Source: Rotaria sp. Silwood1
Taxonomy: Eukaryota > Rotifera > Eurotatoria > Philodinida > Philodinidae
Assembly: GCA_905250075.1 (NCBI GenBank)
Contig: CAJNOP010000110.1
Coordinates: 286,381-350,380, forward strand
DNA length: 64,000 bases
Direction: 5' to 3'
Shown: piece after piece, positions 22,916 through 34,775 of the stretch
How positions within the stretch are numbered: position 1 is the first letter of the stretch
Layout: each line of letters starts with the position of its first letter
Position numbers and translations under genes: made by a program
The notes under the pieces: model-generated
Seen by the model: only the letters and a program-made list of their open reading frames with translations
What the model was told of the DNA's origin: nothing
Database searches by the model: none

Positions 22916-24176
22916 GTGAGTGCGTTTCTTGTGATTTATCATTTTGTTTGTGCTATCGAAGAAATTGTCTTAAAAACATAGAAGAATGGTTAAAAATTGA
23001 AGTGCCTTATATATATTGAATCCAGGAAGATTGGAATTTCTTCTGATGTATGCTAGATCTCTTTCATTTTTGGTAGAAGAAAATGGAGGGTACCTGAAAA
23101 CACGGTAAAATCTGTAGTGAGTGCGTTACCAAATAGGGGTTCTAGTTTATTTTACGCCATAACTACAAAAGCATTCTAATGGACACTTAGGTACTCCCGC
23201 TAACTTTTGATGGGCTATCGAACAGCAGACTTGGTTTTCGTTTATCTTCTGATACTGATGAGGAAAAAAAGTAACGCACTCATGCAACCTACTCATCACC
23301 ATACTTTAGGCTCTGAATTTTAGGTTTGATAAGACCAATTGTTTTGATGACACATAGTTTTCAATTTATTTCCCAGAGTTGTTCGCCTGTGGGGATGTTA
23401 ATAAGCTATTTATTTGCCTTAGTTTAGTCTGACAGTTCCTCCCTCTCCTATCCCAGATACAACCGGTTGGATTCAAAGTTCTTAAAATCCCACTATAGTT
23501 GTTTAAAGTTTCTGAGCGCGACCAATAGCCAAACTGCACTCTTGATACTCTCAATGAAACTGTTTTATCCGCATCTGATAGCCGCTCTGAGATACTAGGC
23601 ACTTCTCGATTATTTGTATTCGTCGGTCAGCATGCTTCGTATGTTTCTCAGGCACTCTCGATCGTGCTATTACAGAATTTAGGTTATGATTGGGTCTTAC
23701 CTATAGAGCAGCGTCTGTTGGTCAGTCTTGGACCGAGATCCGGTTTCGATCAAGGGAAAATTTCTACATTTGAATCCTATGGACAAGAAGCCTTCCAACC
23801 CAAACTGAGATACAGGTCGAATGTGAGTGGAATCTGGAACCTCACCTAACCAACTGTCTTTACCCCATGTTAGTCCAAAACTGCAAGGTGCACCTATAGC
23901 CTGATCTATTACAATATACCAGTCCGCTTCCGACCGGTTGTTGCTCTTAGTTATGATAAGTGCGTATCACATGTGTGAGTGCGTTACCACAGTATTTTGA
24001 CTGTAGCTCTGGAATAGCACAATATTTTAGAAAACGCCTTTTTCTATCGTATAGTCCTAACTTTCCACTACAAACTTGCTATTGATCATATGTCTTTATA
24101 AGCTAAGAATTCGCAGGAAATTCAATATTTCTAACATCCCCGAAAAAAAGAGGGCCTTTTGTGTGAGTGCGTTACC
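22916..24176. repeat. Recurrent word GTGAGTGCGTTACC in otherwise unassigned DNA
   Basis: The exact word is at 23117-23130, 23975-23988 and 24163-24176, with a 12 of 14 variant at 22916 and an inverted partial copy at 23271-23282. Between them I see no gene; a 78-codon frame at 23366-23602 (-) and a 61-codon frame at 23664-23849 (+) have no support. Confidence 0.5.
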
Positions 24177-25562
24177 GGCATGTATTTTGCTTATAAAACG
24201 CGAACTATGAAGTCAATTGAGGTGAAATTTAGAGAGGTTAAACATCTTCATAGCATGCATCTATGTACCAAATTTCAATGCTCTACAATTCGACATATGG
24301 GAGAAATGAGGTTTGAAAGTTGCCAAAACGTGATTGCGTTGCCTGCGGACAAGCCGATTTGTTAAAGTTATTAATAGTGTAATCGTTCACTGTTTTATAA
24401 TTAAAACTTGTATGCTAATAATCAAGGATGAAGAGTGAATATATATATATATTGATCTGTCATAACAATTATATAATCAATATGAAGGCATGATTCGATC
24501 TTTTTATCAGTGTGAAAAGTAAACAATATCACCATTTATAGATTAATTGAGATACATAGTAGTGTGGTAAGAGCTGTTGATACATAAACTGCATTATTGT
24601 AATAGTCTTATTCATCAAATAGTTGATGGTGAAAAAAAAAATTTTAAATTACAAAAAAAAACAAAAAAATGATTATTATTGACTATATAGCAACAATTAT
24701 AAATGAAATCGGGCGCGCTCAAACGAAAATGACATTGTCAGTTTTAAATTTAGAAATAAATAATGAACTCTCGTTCTTGTCATCGATTATTAGTGAAAAC
24801 AAGTATAGTCGACAAGAAATTTTTCAGTTTGCAGATGATGTATTAGAATAACAAGGTTGAAGGATATACGTGAGTTTCACATTTCAGCTCCAAAGGAGCT
24901 GCGCTAACAAGCTTTTTCAGTGTTGTTAAAGTACCATTTGTAGCTGACTCTAAAGAAATTCTAGTGACCACTCATCTATTCAGCAGTTATAAAAAATTGG
25001 TCAACATGATTGTCAACTAATCACAAGATTTCGTCCACAAAGAATGCTAGAGCATATTTAATGACAATAATTTGAGCACATCCTTTGACTACACAAGCTG
25101 TTAAAATTTTAACTCATGTAGCTATGACAATCTAACTATTAATTTCTCATCGAGAACAAAGTCTTTGATATATCGATGAGTCCCACGAACAATAAGAGCC
25201 ATATCACATAGGATAGACAAACCAAGTATTGATAAAATGATAATAGTAGCCATAAAAATATGTTTTCTAGAAGAGCTGCTTTCCAATAGTCGGCTTCATC
25301 CGCACTAACAGCGATTTTACAAATAGTTATATATTGTTTGAAATCAGTTATACCTTGCAGTAAAACTTCATTTTATATAATTCGTGTGTCAACTACTAAT
25401 CAGCAATGCACATTGCTCTTTCAATTGCTTTACTTAGTTCCCATATGATAACTCATTATTTAGATCGATCCTTGTGCGAACGAGATTATTAGAAATTCAT
25501 TAGAAGTTGATCAAGTACCTTTTCAGCATACTGTTGCTTGTGAAGCCTTCATATTTTACTTA
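24177..25562. other. AT-rich stretch, one weak open frame
   Basis: The 60-codon frame at 24669-24851 (+) ends in a hydrophilic stretch (SRQEIFQFADDVLE) that could be a terminal exon, but no acceptor or partner exon is convincing. The rest, apart from the short dispersed element at 24870, shows nothing I can name. Confidence 0.4.
24870..24917 (+). repeat. Short dispersed element, copy 1 (GTGAGTTTCACATTT...GCTGCG...AAGCTTTTT)
   Basis: The sequence GTGAGTTTCACATTT, then AGCTCC, GGAGCTGCG and AACAAGCTTTTT matches 56935-56983 in the same order and spacing (about 38 of 48 positions). Copy 1 contains a small hairpin (AGCTCCAAAGGAGCT). Both copies follow AT-rich sequence. Its nature is unknown. Confidence 0.45.
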
Positions 25563-25570
25563 TCCTGTAC

Positions 25571-25883
25571 TAGGGGTGTCATTTATCGTTTACTTTATAA
25601 TAAATATAAATTATGAGAAATTTATATTTACTATAAATGTAAATTATTTTGTTGCAGAATTTACATTTACGAATAAATGTAAATTATCATAATTTACATT
25701 TATTTGTAAATATAAATTATGATAATTTCCATTTATTCGTAAATGTAAATTATCATAATTTATATTTATTTGTAAATGTAAATTTTGCAACAAAATAACT
25801 TACATTTATAATAAATATAAATTACTTATCATTTAATTTACGCGTAAATTAAATGAAACGTAAATGTAAATTGACATCCATAT
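25571..25883. mobile_element. hAT-like MITE filled with AATTTACATTTA motifs, copy 1
   Basis: It starts TAGGGGTGTCA and ends TGACATCCATA (imperfect 11 bp TIR). The 8 bp TCCTGTAC flanks both ends (25563-25570, 25884-25891), the hAT target-site length. The interior is made of inverted and direct copies of words such as AAATGTAAATTATCATAATT. It is in opposite orientation to the related element at 26338. Confidence 0.8.
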
Positions 25884-26337
25884 CCTGTACATCGATGAGA
25901 AAGAAAGAAATAAAGCCGTAGTATAATGCACATAATTTTCAATCATTGATTGACTCTCTCTCTCTCTTCGTCAACTAAGCTGTCTAATCGATTAATGAGA
26001 GAACGAGCAAAACAACGATAGTATAGGTATCTAAAAAAAAATATCTCACTAGTATATGATCATGCTTTATCTCACGTATACGCATGAATGCATGCAAGCC
26101 AAACTTTTTCTCGATATGCATATAAACAAAATAATATGTACATTCTTTTCCATATAATAACTTCGATTCATCACAAGATTACTCTCCTCGTTAGCGTATA
26201 AGACTACGCAATAATACCCTAAGCAAACGTAAGTTTCTTTAAAAATTGTATTCTCTTGAGAAGATGTTTTTTATTACCAATATCCAGTGGATTTTTCCAT
26301 CCTTAAGAAATATCACTAACGAGGGAACACTCTCAAG

Positions 26338-26576
26338 TAGGGGTGTCAATTTACATTTACGTTTCATTTAATTTACGCGTAAATTAAATGATAAGTAATT
26401 TATATTTATTATAAATGTAAATTATTTTGTTGCAAAATTTACATTTACAAATAAATGTAAATTATGATATTTTACATTTACGAATGAATGTAAATTATCA
26501 TAATTTATATTTACAAATAAATGTAAATTATGATAATTTATATTTATTATAAAGTAAACGATAAATGACACCCCTA
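26338..26576. mobile_element. hAT-like MITE filled with AATTTACATTTA motifs, copy 2
   Basis: It starts TAGGGGTGTCA and ends TGACACCCCTA (perfect 11 bp TIR) and is flanked by ACTCTCAAG on both sides (26329-26337, 26577-26585), 8-9 bp. The interior is homologous to 25571-25883 in inverse orientation (shared TTTAATTTACGCGTAAATTA and ATTATTTTGTTGCAAAATTT blocks) but shorter. Confidence 0.85.
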
Positions 26577-27159
26577 ACTCTCAAGTGAACTGCTCCCTTT
26601 ACATTCATACTATACTCATGCGTAGGGGACTATTAGATTAGAACAATCACCAAAAGATTCGTGCTCTTCTTGAAATTCGGGCGACAATTCTAATTTTAGT
26701 AAATTTATCCCAGAGGAAGTTAGTTTTCCAGTAAAATCATATCTCAAATTTTCATCTAAAACTTTGCCAACACTAAAGCCTTGCTATAACTTCCACATAT
26801 ATAAAGTTACACCACTGGTACAGTTAGTATCAGATGCACTCGGTTGCTGCTCTAAAAATAATTAAAAAAACATCTACAGAACCTCTTCGATCTATTAGTA
26901 GCTCTGCCTTTCACCGGACAGTCGCACCGCTGAAAAATCTTTTAGGAAACGATCAAAACCTTTTGCCCAGTAATTTAGAATTATTCTTCCTTGTACGGAA
27001 CCCTTCGTCCGAGGGTTCTCCTATCGGCTAAAACTCACAACCCTTTAGGGGTCTAAACGGTTCTGCAAATATTCTTTTTGTAAAACACGATCAGACACAC
27101 GTGTTGAAGTGTATAGGCTAGAAACTTTCATGCACTCCTCCTCGCCAACTGCCCTACAC

Positions 27160-30030
27160 TCAAGACGGTGCCGGAGACACTCCAGAGACAATCACACCGT
27201 GACAGCGAATCTCCAGAGTCCATCACACACCGTGATAACGAATCTCCAGAGGCCATCACAGACCGTGACAGAGGCCCTGTACAGCCCATCACAGACCGTG
27301 ACAGAGGCCCTGTACAGCCCATCACAGACCGTGACCGAGAATCTGCGAATACATTATAGACCATGACTGACAATCTTTGAACCCATCATATACCGTGACA
27401 GAGAATCTCCAGAGATCATCCGGGACCATGATAGAGGGACTCTAGCGACCATCATACATCGCGTCAGACAATGTGCGAACCCATCACACACTATGAGAGA
27501 GAAACTCCAGAGACCCTCACAGACCGTGACAAAGTAACTCTACGAAGCATCATAGTTCGTGACACAGATTCTGCGAGCCCATTATAGACCAGGAGAAAGA
27601 ATCTCCAGAGACGATCACAGTCCGTGACAGAGGGACTAAAGGGACCATCATAGATCGGGAGAAAGAAACTGCCAACCTATGCTAGACCGTGACATAGAAT
27701 CTCCGAACCCATCATAGACTGTGACAGAGTATCTCCCGAGATCATCTGGGACCGTAACAAGAAATCCCAAGGGACCATCACAGACTGTGACCGAGGGACT
27801 CAAACAATTATTACAGATAGAGACAGCGAATCGGCCAATCCATCACACACCGAGACAGAAAATCTTTGAAACCATGACAAGCAGTCACAGAGCGCCTCTA
27901 AAGACTGTCAGCCACTGTGACAGAGAGACGCTAGAGACCATCTCGGACCGTGACAGAGAATCTCCTCACCAATCACGAACTGTCACAGACCAGCCGTAGA
28001 GAGCATCGTAGACAACCAGAGAGAATGTCCAGAGACCACCACGGACGGTGACCGATGGACTCTAGGGACCATCACGAAACGTGACAGATGGTCTCTGGGG
28101 ACCATCGCGGATCGTGACAGATGGCCTCTCCGGTCCACCACGGTCCCTGACAGATGGACTCTAGTGACCACCACGGATCGTCAAAGATGCACTCTCGGGA
28201 CCATCACCAATTGTGACAGATGAACTCTTGGGACCGCTACGGATCCTGACATATGGACTCTAGGAACCCCCACAGATCGTGAAAGATGCCCTATAGGGAC
28301 CATCACGGATCGTGACAGATTATGTGCGAACCCATAATAGACCGTGACAGAGAATCTCCCAATTTAGCACAAACCGTCACAGTGAGGCTCTAGACACTAT
28401 TGCAGTCCGTGAGAGAGAATCTCCATAGAGCATCTCGGACCGTGACTTAGAATCTCTAGAGACGATCACAGTCCCTGACAGAGGGACTAAAGGGAACATC
28501 ATAGATTGTGAGCAAGATTCTACCAACCTCTGCTAGACCGTGACACAGAATCTCCGTACCCATCATAGACCGTGACAGAGTAACTCCCGACACCATCTGG
28601 GACCGTAACCGAGAACCTGAAGGCACCATCACAGACCGTGCCGGAGGAACTCAAGCAACCATTACAGATAGAGAAAGCGAATCGGCGAACCCATCACACA
28701 CCGTGACAGAGAATCTCGGAAACCATCACAAGCTATCGGAGAGCGCCTTTGAAGACTGTCAGAGACCGTGACAGAGAGACGCCAGAGACCATCTCGGACG
28801 GTGACAGGGGATCTCTAGAGACCATCACAAATCCTGACACAGGGTCCCAGGGGACCTTGACAGATTGCGAGAGAGAATCTCCTCACCCACGTGCAACTGT
28901 TCCAGAGAAGCTCTAGAGAGAATCAGAGACAACGAGAGAATGTCCAGAGACCATCACGCATCGTGACAGATGGGCCCTAGGGACCATCACGGATCGTGAC
29001 AGATGGACTCCAGGAATCATCACGGATTGTGACAGATGGACTCTAAGGACCATCACGGATTGTGACAGATAGGGTCTTGGAACCATCCCGTATCGGGACA
29101 GATTATGTGTGAACCCATCAGAAACCGTCACAGTGGGGCTCAAGACACTATTGCAGTGCGTGAGAGAGAATCTTCAGAGACCATCTCGAACCGTGACATA
29201 GAATCTCCAGAGACGATCACAGTCTGTGACAGAGGGACTAAAGCGATCATCATAGATTGTGAGCAAGATTCTGGCAACCTATGTTAGACCGTGACAGTGA
29301 ATCTCCGTACCCATCAGAGATCGTGACAGTATCTCCCGCGACCATCTGGGACCGTGACAGAGAATCTCAAGGGACCATGGTAGATCGTGACGAAGGGACT
29401 AAAGGAACCATTACAGATAGGGACAGGGAATCGGCCAACCTATCACACACGTTGACAGAGAATCGGTGACACCATCGTAAGCGATGACAGATCGTCTGTA
29501 AAGTGTGTCAAAGACCGTGACAGTGAGACTTCAAAGACCATCTCGGACGGTGCCTGAGAATCTCCAGAGACCATCACACTCCGTGACGCAGAGTCTCATG
29601 GTACCTTCGCAGATCGCGATTGAGAATCTGGCAATCCATCATAGATCGTGACAGAGAATCTCCAGAGACAATCACAAACCGTGGGAGAGAATCTCCGAAC
29701 CCATCACAGACCATCACAGAGGGGCTCTCCAGACACCATCGCCGACCGTGACAGAGAATGTCCAGAGAGCATCTCGGAGCGTTATAAAGGGACTCTAGGG
29801 ATCATCATACACGGTGCCAGAGAATGTGCGAATCCGTCACAGACTGTGAGAGAGAAACTCCAGTGAGCCTCACAGACCGTGACTGAGTGACTCTACCAAG
29901 CATGGCAGATCGCGACGGAGATGCTGCGAACCCATTATAGACTGGGCGAAAGAATGTCTAGAGACCATCACAGACAGTGACAGAATCTACGAACCCATCA
30001 TAAACCGTCACAGTGGGACTCTGGACACTA
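27160..30030. repeat. 2.9 kb minisatellite, 33 bp unit, with higher-order structure
   Basis: The unit is ACCATCACAGACCGTGACAG followed by AGAATCTCCAGAG (33 bp), in some 85 degenerate copies. Because 33 is a multiple of three, several frames stay open for 60-90 codons on both strands; these translate as pure repeats and are not genes. A block of about eight distinctive units (GACTAAAGGGACCATCATAG ... GGGACCGTAAC ... CAGATAGAGACAGCGAATCG) occurs at ~27635, ~28485 and ~29237, so the higher-order period is about 750-850 bp. Confidence 0.85.
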
Positions 30031-30299
30031 AAGGGAACTTGATGTTTTCTTGATGTTTTCATTTGTCTGCCAAGTTGAATTGCTTGTGCTTCACCAAGCG
30101 GTAAATGGAATTGTCGATATGGAAAACCATTCGACTAGAAGTGGAAAAGTGCTGATTATTCTTATGAGCCCTAGTGAGTCCGGGGAATAAATCATGTCTG
30201 CATTAGCCCAGGAAGCATTCGAGAGGTTTTCATTTGTGTTGCACGTAGCGCTTGTCATGCTCTATCAAACGGCGAGATTGGGTTTGCGTTATGTCCTAG

Positions 30300-30850
30300 A
30301 GTTAGTTTCAAATCGGAAAATACTGTTTTCTTCCTTCAGGCTATAGGGGCCTCTGAAAGTATTCCCGATACGGATTCGCTCACGACTGGTTCCATGTCCT
30401 TTTCTCGGCGTTATTAAACCGAACATGTACTATTCTCCTTGGAACACAAGCGAGAAAACCTGTAGCAGTTCCTGGTGCAATTAGAACAGAAACTACTCCT
30501 TGGATTACACACGTTTCATCGAGTAAAATGCGTTCTTTTCGACTTCAGAACGAATGGTTTGAGAAACCGTCAATAGGCTATAATTAAACGAAAGAGCACT
30601 TCTATCTCTTGTTGGAACACAAACGAGAGCACCTGAATTGGTTCCTTGGCTAATCTGGACTGGATCTACTACCAGATTTCTCTATAGTCGATGGGGAAAA
30701 ACCGACGTTTCTGAATTTATAAACGAGTGGTTTAGATCCTGTCAATGAGATTTCACCAGTCGATAGAGCACATTGAGTTCTACTCGGAATACAAATGAGA
30801 ACAACAGGAACGCCCCCTGAGCAAATATAGGTAGGAGTTACTCGAATTGA
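30300..30850 (+). repeat. Diverged satellite, unit about 172 bp, 3-4 copies
   Basis: GGAACACAAGCGAGAAAACC (30441), GGAACACAAACGAGAGCACC (30614) and GGAATACAAATGAGAACAAC (30785) recur at ~172 bp. Each is preceded by a GTCAATAGGCTATAATTAAA-like or GTCAATGAGATTTCACCAGT-like block. Older, weaker copies may extend left to ~30100. Confidence 0.6.
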
Positions 30851-30859
30851 GTCCTAATG

Positions 30860-32673
30860 TCACGTACGTTAAGTTTCATCATCTTGAGCATTGCGCCGCT
30901 GACATATGAATCTTTCAAAGTATGAATGCTATAGATTGTATATATCTATAGAATTGTACGTTTTTTGAAAAATTTGTATTTCAAAAATGGAATATCTAAA
31001 GTGATAAAAGTTTATATATGAACTAGTCATACCAAGGCCTTCATGTTGACAAAGATTTACATCAAATTCGAAATATATTTTTACTCGAAACCTAACATCA
31101 TATAGGAAAAGCCCATTAAAGCTATAGACTTCGTCCAAATCTCAACAAGAGCATGAACCCATTAACGATTGTTCTATTCTAATGGTCCCCTACATGTGGG
31201 CATAATATGCGTTTAACAGTGCAGATTACTCGGATATGTTACCTCGTAAGCTTCCGTAGTATTGTTTTTGTAGCATAGTAATGTTTTTCCTGTCAACAAA
31301 AATTTTGGGAAGCTCTGTATGAAATGAATAGAAACCACTAAGTATTGTGATACCACTCTTCTCACCTAGCATCCGTAGTAAGAACTGTCAATATGTTTAG
31401 TGAGTGTCAACGTACAAAAAAACTGTTCAGAATTGTATTCTTTTAGCATTCGAAGAGGTTTTTACCTAGCTAAAAATTATATACGAGACTGTACAGAAAA
31501 CAAGTGCTCAAGGACATTTTCATGGAAGGGTTATCTTTAACTGAGTTTCGAGGAAGAATATGCTTACGATATTGCCGTCATAGTGAATAGTTTTAATTGC
31601 ATGATAGCTGCTTTTGTGATATCTAAAAGATTCAAGCCGGTAAGTCTTGGAAAAATCCTATCCCTCCTAAAATACCTATGTTCAAACCCTATGATGAAGA
31701 TGAAAACCACAAAAGATTCTTCACAAAAGAAAATGGGCACAGAGATCGGGAAAATAGACGATTTTGTTGAGATACCTTTAGCTCTGAAATTCTGCTGTGT
31801 ATTCTTCGGGAACGCATAATGATCATAAGTGTAAAGCAGTTTAATTTTCTTATGATTCCATAGCACACTCATAGTACTAGAAAAAAAGCGATGCCCTAGC
31901 ATAAATGATCCTGTAGCTTTTTGCTCGATATCTGTTTAAGTTTTCATAGTTTCAAATTATACCAACAGATTATGGAAACATTTTTGTTGAGCTTTGAAAG
32001 GTGCACTATGTGAGTGTGCATCAAAACTCTTTGGTTAAAAACTTATAGAGTTAAAGAAATGTTAGTTTTCATGAGTTTTCGACAATATTTCTGTTTTTCA
32101 TCATATTTTCCAGCTTTTGGAGAATGCAGACAATTTATTCTAGTATTTTTTCTGAACCAAGGTTTGACGTGTGCAATTGCCACTAAATAATACTATGTGA
32201 GGCTAGGCGCATTCTGAAACAATGGTACTTCGGATAGTTTATGTGGGAAATAGTCCTGCAAGGAACGCGAGCCAGTATCAATGAAAACTCTTTGAAAGTT
32301 GGTATTGATGGATTCTTGTAGTATTATTATGATAAGCTTTTTCTTTTATATCTGTGTTGAACTTTTCTGTAGAACTTTGTAGATAATTCAATGCTGAATA
32401 TTTTTGAAGAAAACCCGTTCCGATACAATAAAAACTGACAGAGATATGTGTAAGCATCAAAAGTGAACCATAACAGGTTCCAGTGTAAGGAAATATCTAA
32501 ATGGACAGTATGAAGAAAAAGAGGACTGCTGGAAATTCGAACCGTACATCTTCTGTTATCCCAGCAGATGTCCTAAGCTAATTAGACTAGAAAGGACATT
32601 TGAGTCTACGTTTAGCGTCGGAGTGTACCATCGTTGACGCCAACAATATGGAGAAAATAACGATGGCTGATTT
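30860..32673. other. AT-rich stretch, no supported gene
   Basis: Overlapping frames of 78 and 112 codons at 31564-31902 on opposite strands have no family or splice support. Nothing else stands out. Confidence 0.45.
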
Positions 32674-32681
32674 ATCCTGAT

Positions 32682-33242
32682 TAGGAGTGGAAAGTTACCA
32701 TTACCGTTATCGTTACCGGGCAACGGTAACGGGACAGTTACTCGGGAACGGGAAGAACGGTCAGGCAAGTGTCTATCGTCATCAAATCCATAGCCTCCGT
32801 CCACAAGTCCTACTAGTGGGTTTACCCTTGGTTCATTAAGTGCTAGTATTGCGGAGTATCCTTAGGTCCTCATTGATGACCGAAGGGTACCGCGCAACAT
32901 TTGCACTGATTGGGCCAAGGGTACCGCGCAACACTAGCACTGGTTGGGCCAAGGGTACCCCGCAATACTAGCACTTGATGGTCCAAGGTTATTCCCCAAC
33001 ACTATCACTTTCGGGCCTAATGGTATCCCACAATAGTAGGGCTTGAGGACCGAAGGGTATCCCCCAACAGTAGGACTTGCGGACGTAAGGGTTTCCCGCA
33101 ACAGTAGGACTTCCGGACGAAAGGGTACGGGGTTGATGACGGTAGGAAGTGGCTTGACCGTTACCCCCGTTCCCGGGTAACTGATATCTGTCCCGTTACC
33201 GTTACTGGGTAACGGCCAGGAAACGGTAACTTCCCACCCCTA
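32682..33242. mobile_element. hAT-like element filled with CGGTAAC and a ~35 bp tandem repeat
   Basis: The left end TAGGAGTGGAAAGTTACC is the inverse of the right end GGTAACTTCCCACCCCTA. Arms of ~110 bp are rich in CGGTAACGG in both orientations. The flanks ATCCTGAT (32674-32681) and ATCCTGAG (33243-33250) make an 8 bp target duplication with one mismatch. The core at ~32870-33125 has seven to nine copies of a ~35 bp unit (GGGCCAAGGGTACCGCGCAA + CACTAGCACTGGTT). No transposase. Confidence 0.75.
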
Positions 33243-33250
33243 ATCCTGAG

Positions 33251-34755
33251 TCACCTGTTTATTTAAGAATATATGTGAAAAAAACAAACAGGACAAGAAA
33301 TCTTTGGAGCGAGTATTATCGTTAAACTGACTCAAGTTTTAGGATTGTCCTTGGAATTGCTCTGTCATAACGAGAAATTACAAGCACTCAATAATTTTAT
33401 TATTGTATCACTTGAAAGCAGTCTATTCACTCTTGGAAACAATATGAGACCGTTATGGAAAGGACAAAAACGGACCAGACAGTCCAGATACAGGACGCTC
33501 ATTTAAATATTTCTAAGTTTCATATTGTTCTCAGAGTTTTTCGGTTATATGCAATCCCCTATGGAAAATTCTTTATGTTTCTGTGCCATTCATACATGCG
33601 CTATTTTTTCCTGAACAAATGACTAAATACTGCAAAAATCATGTAGCCATGCAATGTCAAAGTTCTAACTGGATTTGAAATGAGATTCTATCATGATCAT
33701 GCCAAGTTTCCACTATTTTTGGATCAGGAATTCGTCAGAATTTCCGTAATTCCGAATCGAAAAAATTTTGGTTTACATACTGCTGAATTTACTTAGATTT
33801 CCTCAGAAATGTTATCATTTTCCTAACAGGATCTTTGCAAGGTTTGACTAGGTTTATTTGAGAATGTTTTCCCATATTTTGGCGGAATTCTTACAGACTT
33901 TCTAAAGAGAATAAAACCAAGTGAATACATACAGTAGTGATCGCTAGATCTCCAGTATACATACTGATCAGTTGACCTGGCTCATTGGTTTCACATTATC
34001 GAACGTAACTCCAATGTTCAGTACCTTAAATACTGATTTAAATTTCAACTTGTATTCCAATTTTATACGAATAAAAATTACCTAAAAAACTTGTGAAAAT
34101 GCAATATTCTTCAAATTATTTTTACCACCGACCTAATCTTAGCATTCAATTTTACTTTCCTTTCATTCTCAAAAATATGCTAATAACCAGAGACGAAACC
34201 AGTCTAAAATTTCTCAGACCAGTATCGGTCTGAAAAAAGTCAGACCGGGCCGGACCGATCGGTCTACCGGTAACTCATGACACGTCGATAATTCACAGTT
34301 AGAAAAAAAAAGTGGTATAGATAGACCGAACATGGTTTATCGCATGACAAACTTGATTCGCCAATTTGTAGCACATTTCTGATTTAGAGATGAAGATAGT
34401 CTGAATTTTTGACAACTAGAACTGATTGTGGTTTGAACAGGTTAGACAGGTCGGTCGACCGGCAACCGACCGGTTCACACTCACCAAGGGAGATCCTTTG
34501 GCTATCTGTTTTGCCTTCATCTTCAGTAGGATAGATGTCCTGTGTGTGCGTCGTCCTTATCTTCAGCAAGAAGGTAACTCTGTGCGTGTATTTTGTCCTC
34601 ATCTGCTCAACTTTCTGTTACATCTCCAATATCTTTAATATATCCTATAGGCGATATAGCGATATGTGTATCTCTTTATCTCCTATATTAGGCATTAGAT
34701 CATTTTCGAAGGAAGCTCATAGCAAACATCATATAATGTATTTAATTATTTGCAG
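33251..34755. other. AT-rich upstream region of the NRPS-PKS gene
   Basis: No gene seen. GACCGG/CCGGTC words are concentrated at 34198-34270 and 34436-34478 (for example GACCGGGCCGGACCGATCGG), flanking an AT-rich centre. This may be another short-motif inverted element, but I could not define its ends. No recognisable core promoter. Confidence 0.4.
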
Positions 34756-34775
34756 ATTCAAAACAAACGTGATTT

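Noticed and set aside
25571-26576. Periodic palindromes read as a CRISPR array
   Set aside because: No constant spacers; these are two inverted MITE copies with target duplications, in a eukaryotic sequence.
27109-27999. Several 60-92 codon frames on both strands
   Set aside because: Open only because the 33 bp minisatellite unit is a multiple of three; amino-acid sequence is the repeat.
32521-32580. TTCGAACC word suggesting a tRNA T-loop
   Set aside because: The flanking bases do not pair as a T-stem and no acceptor or anticodon arm can be drawn.
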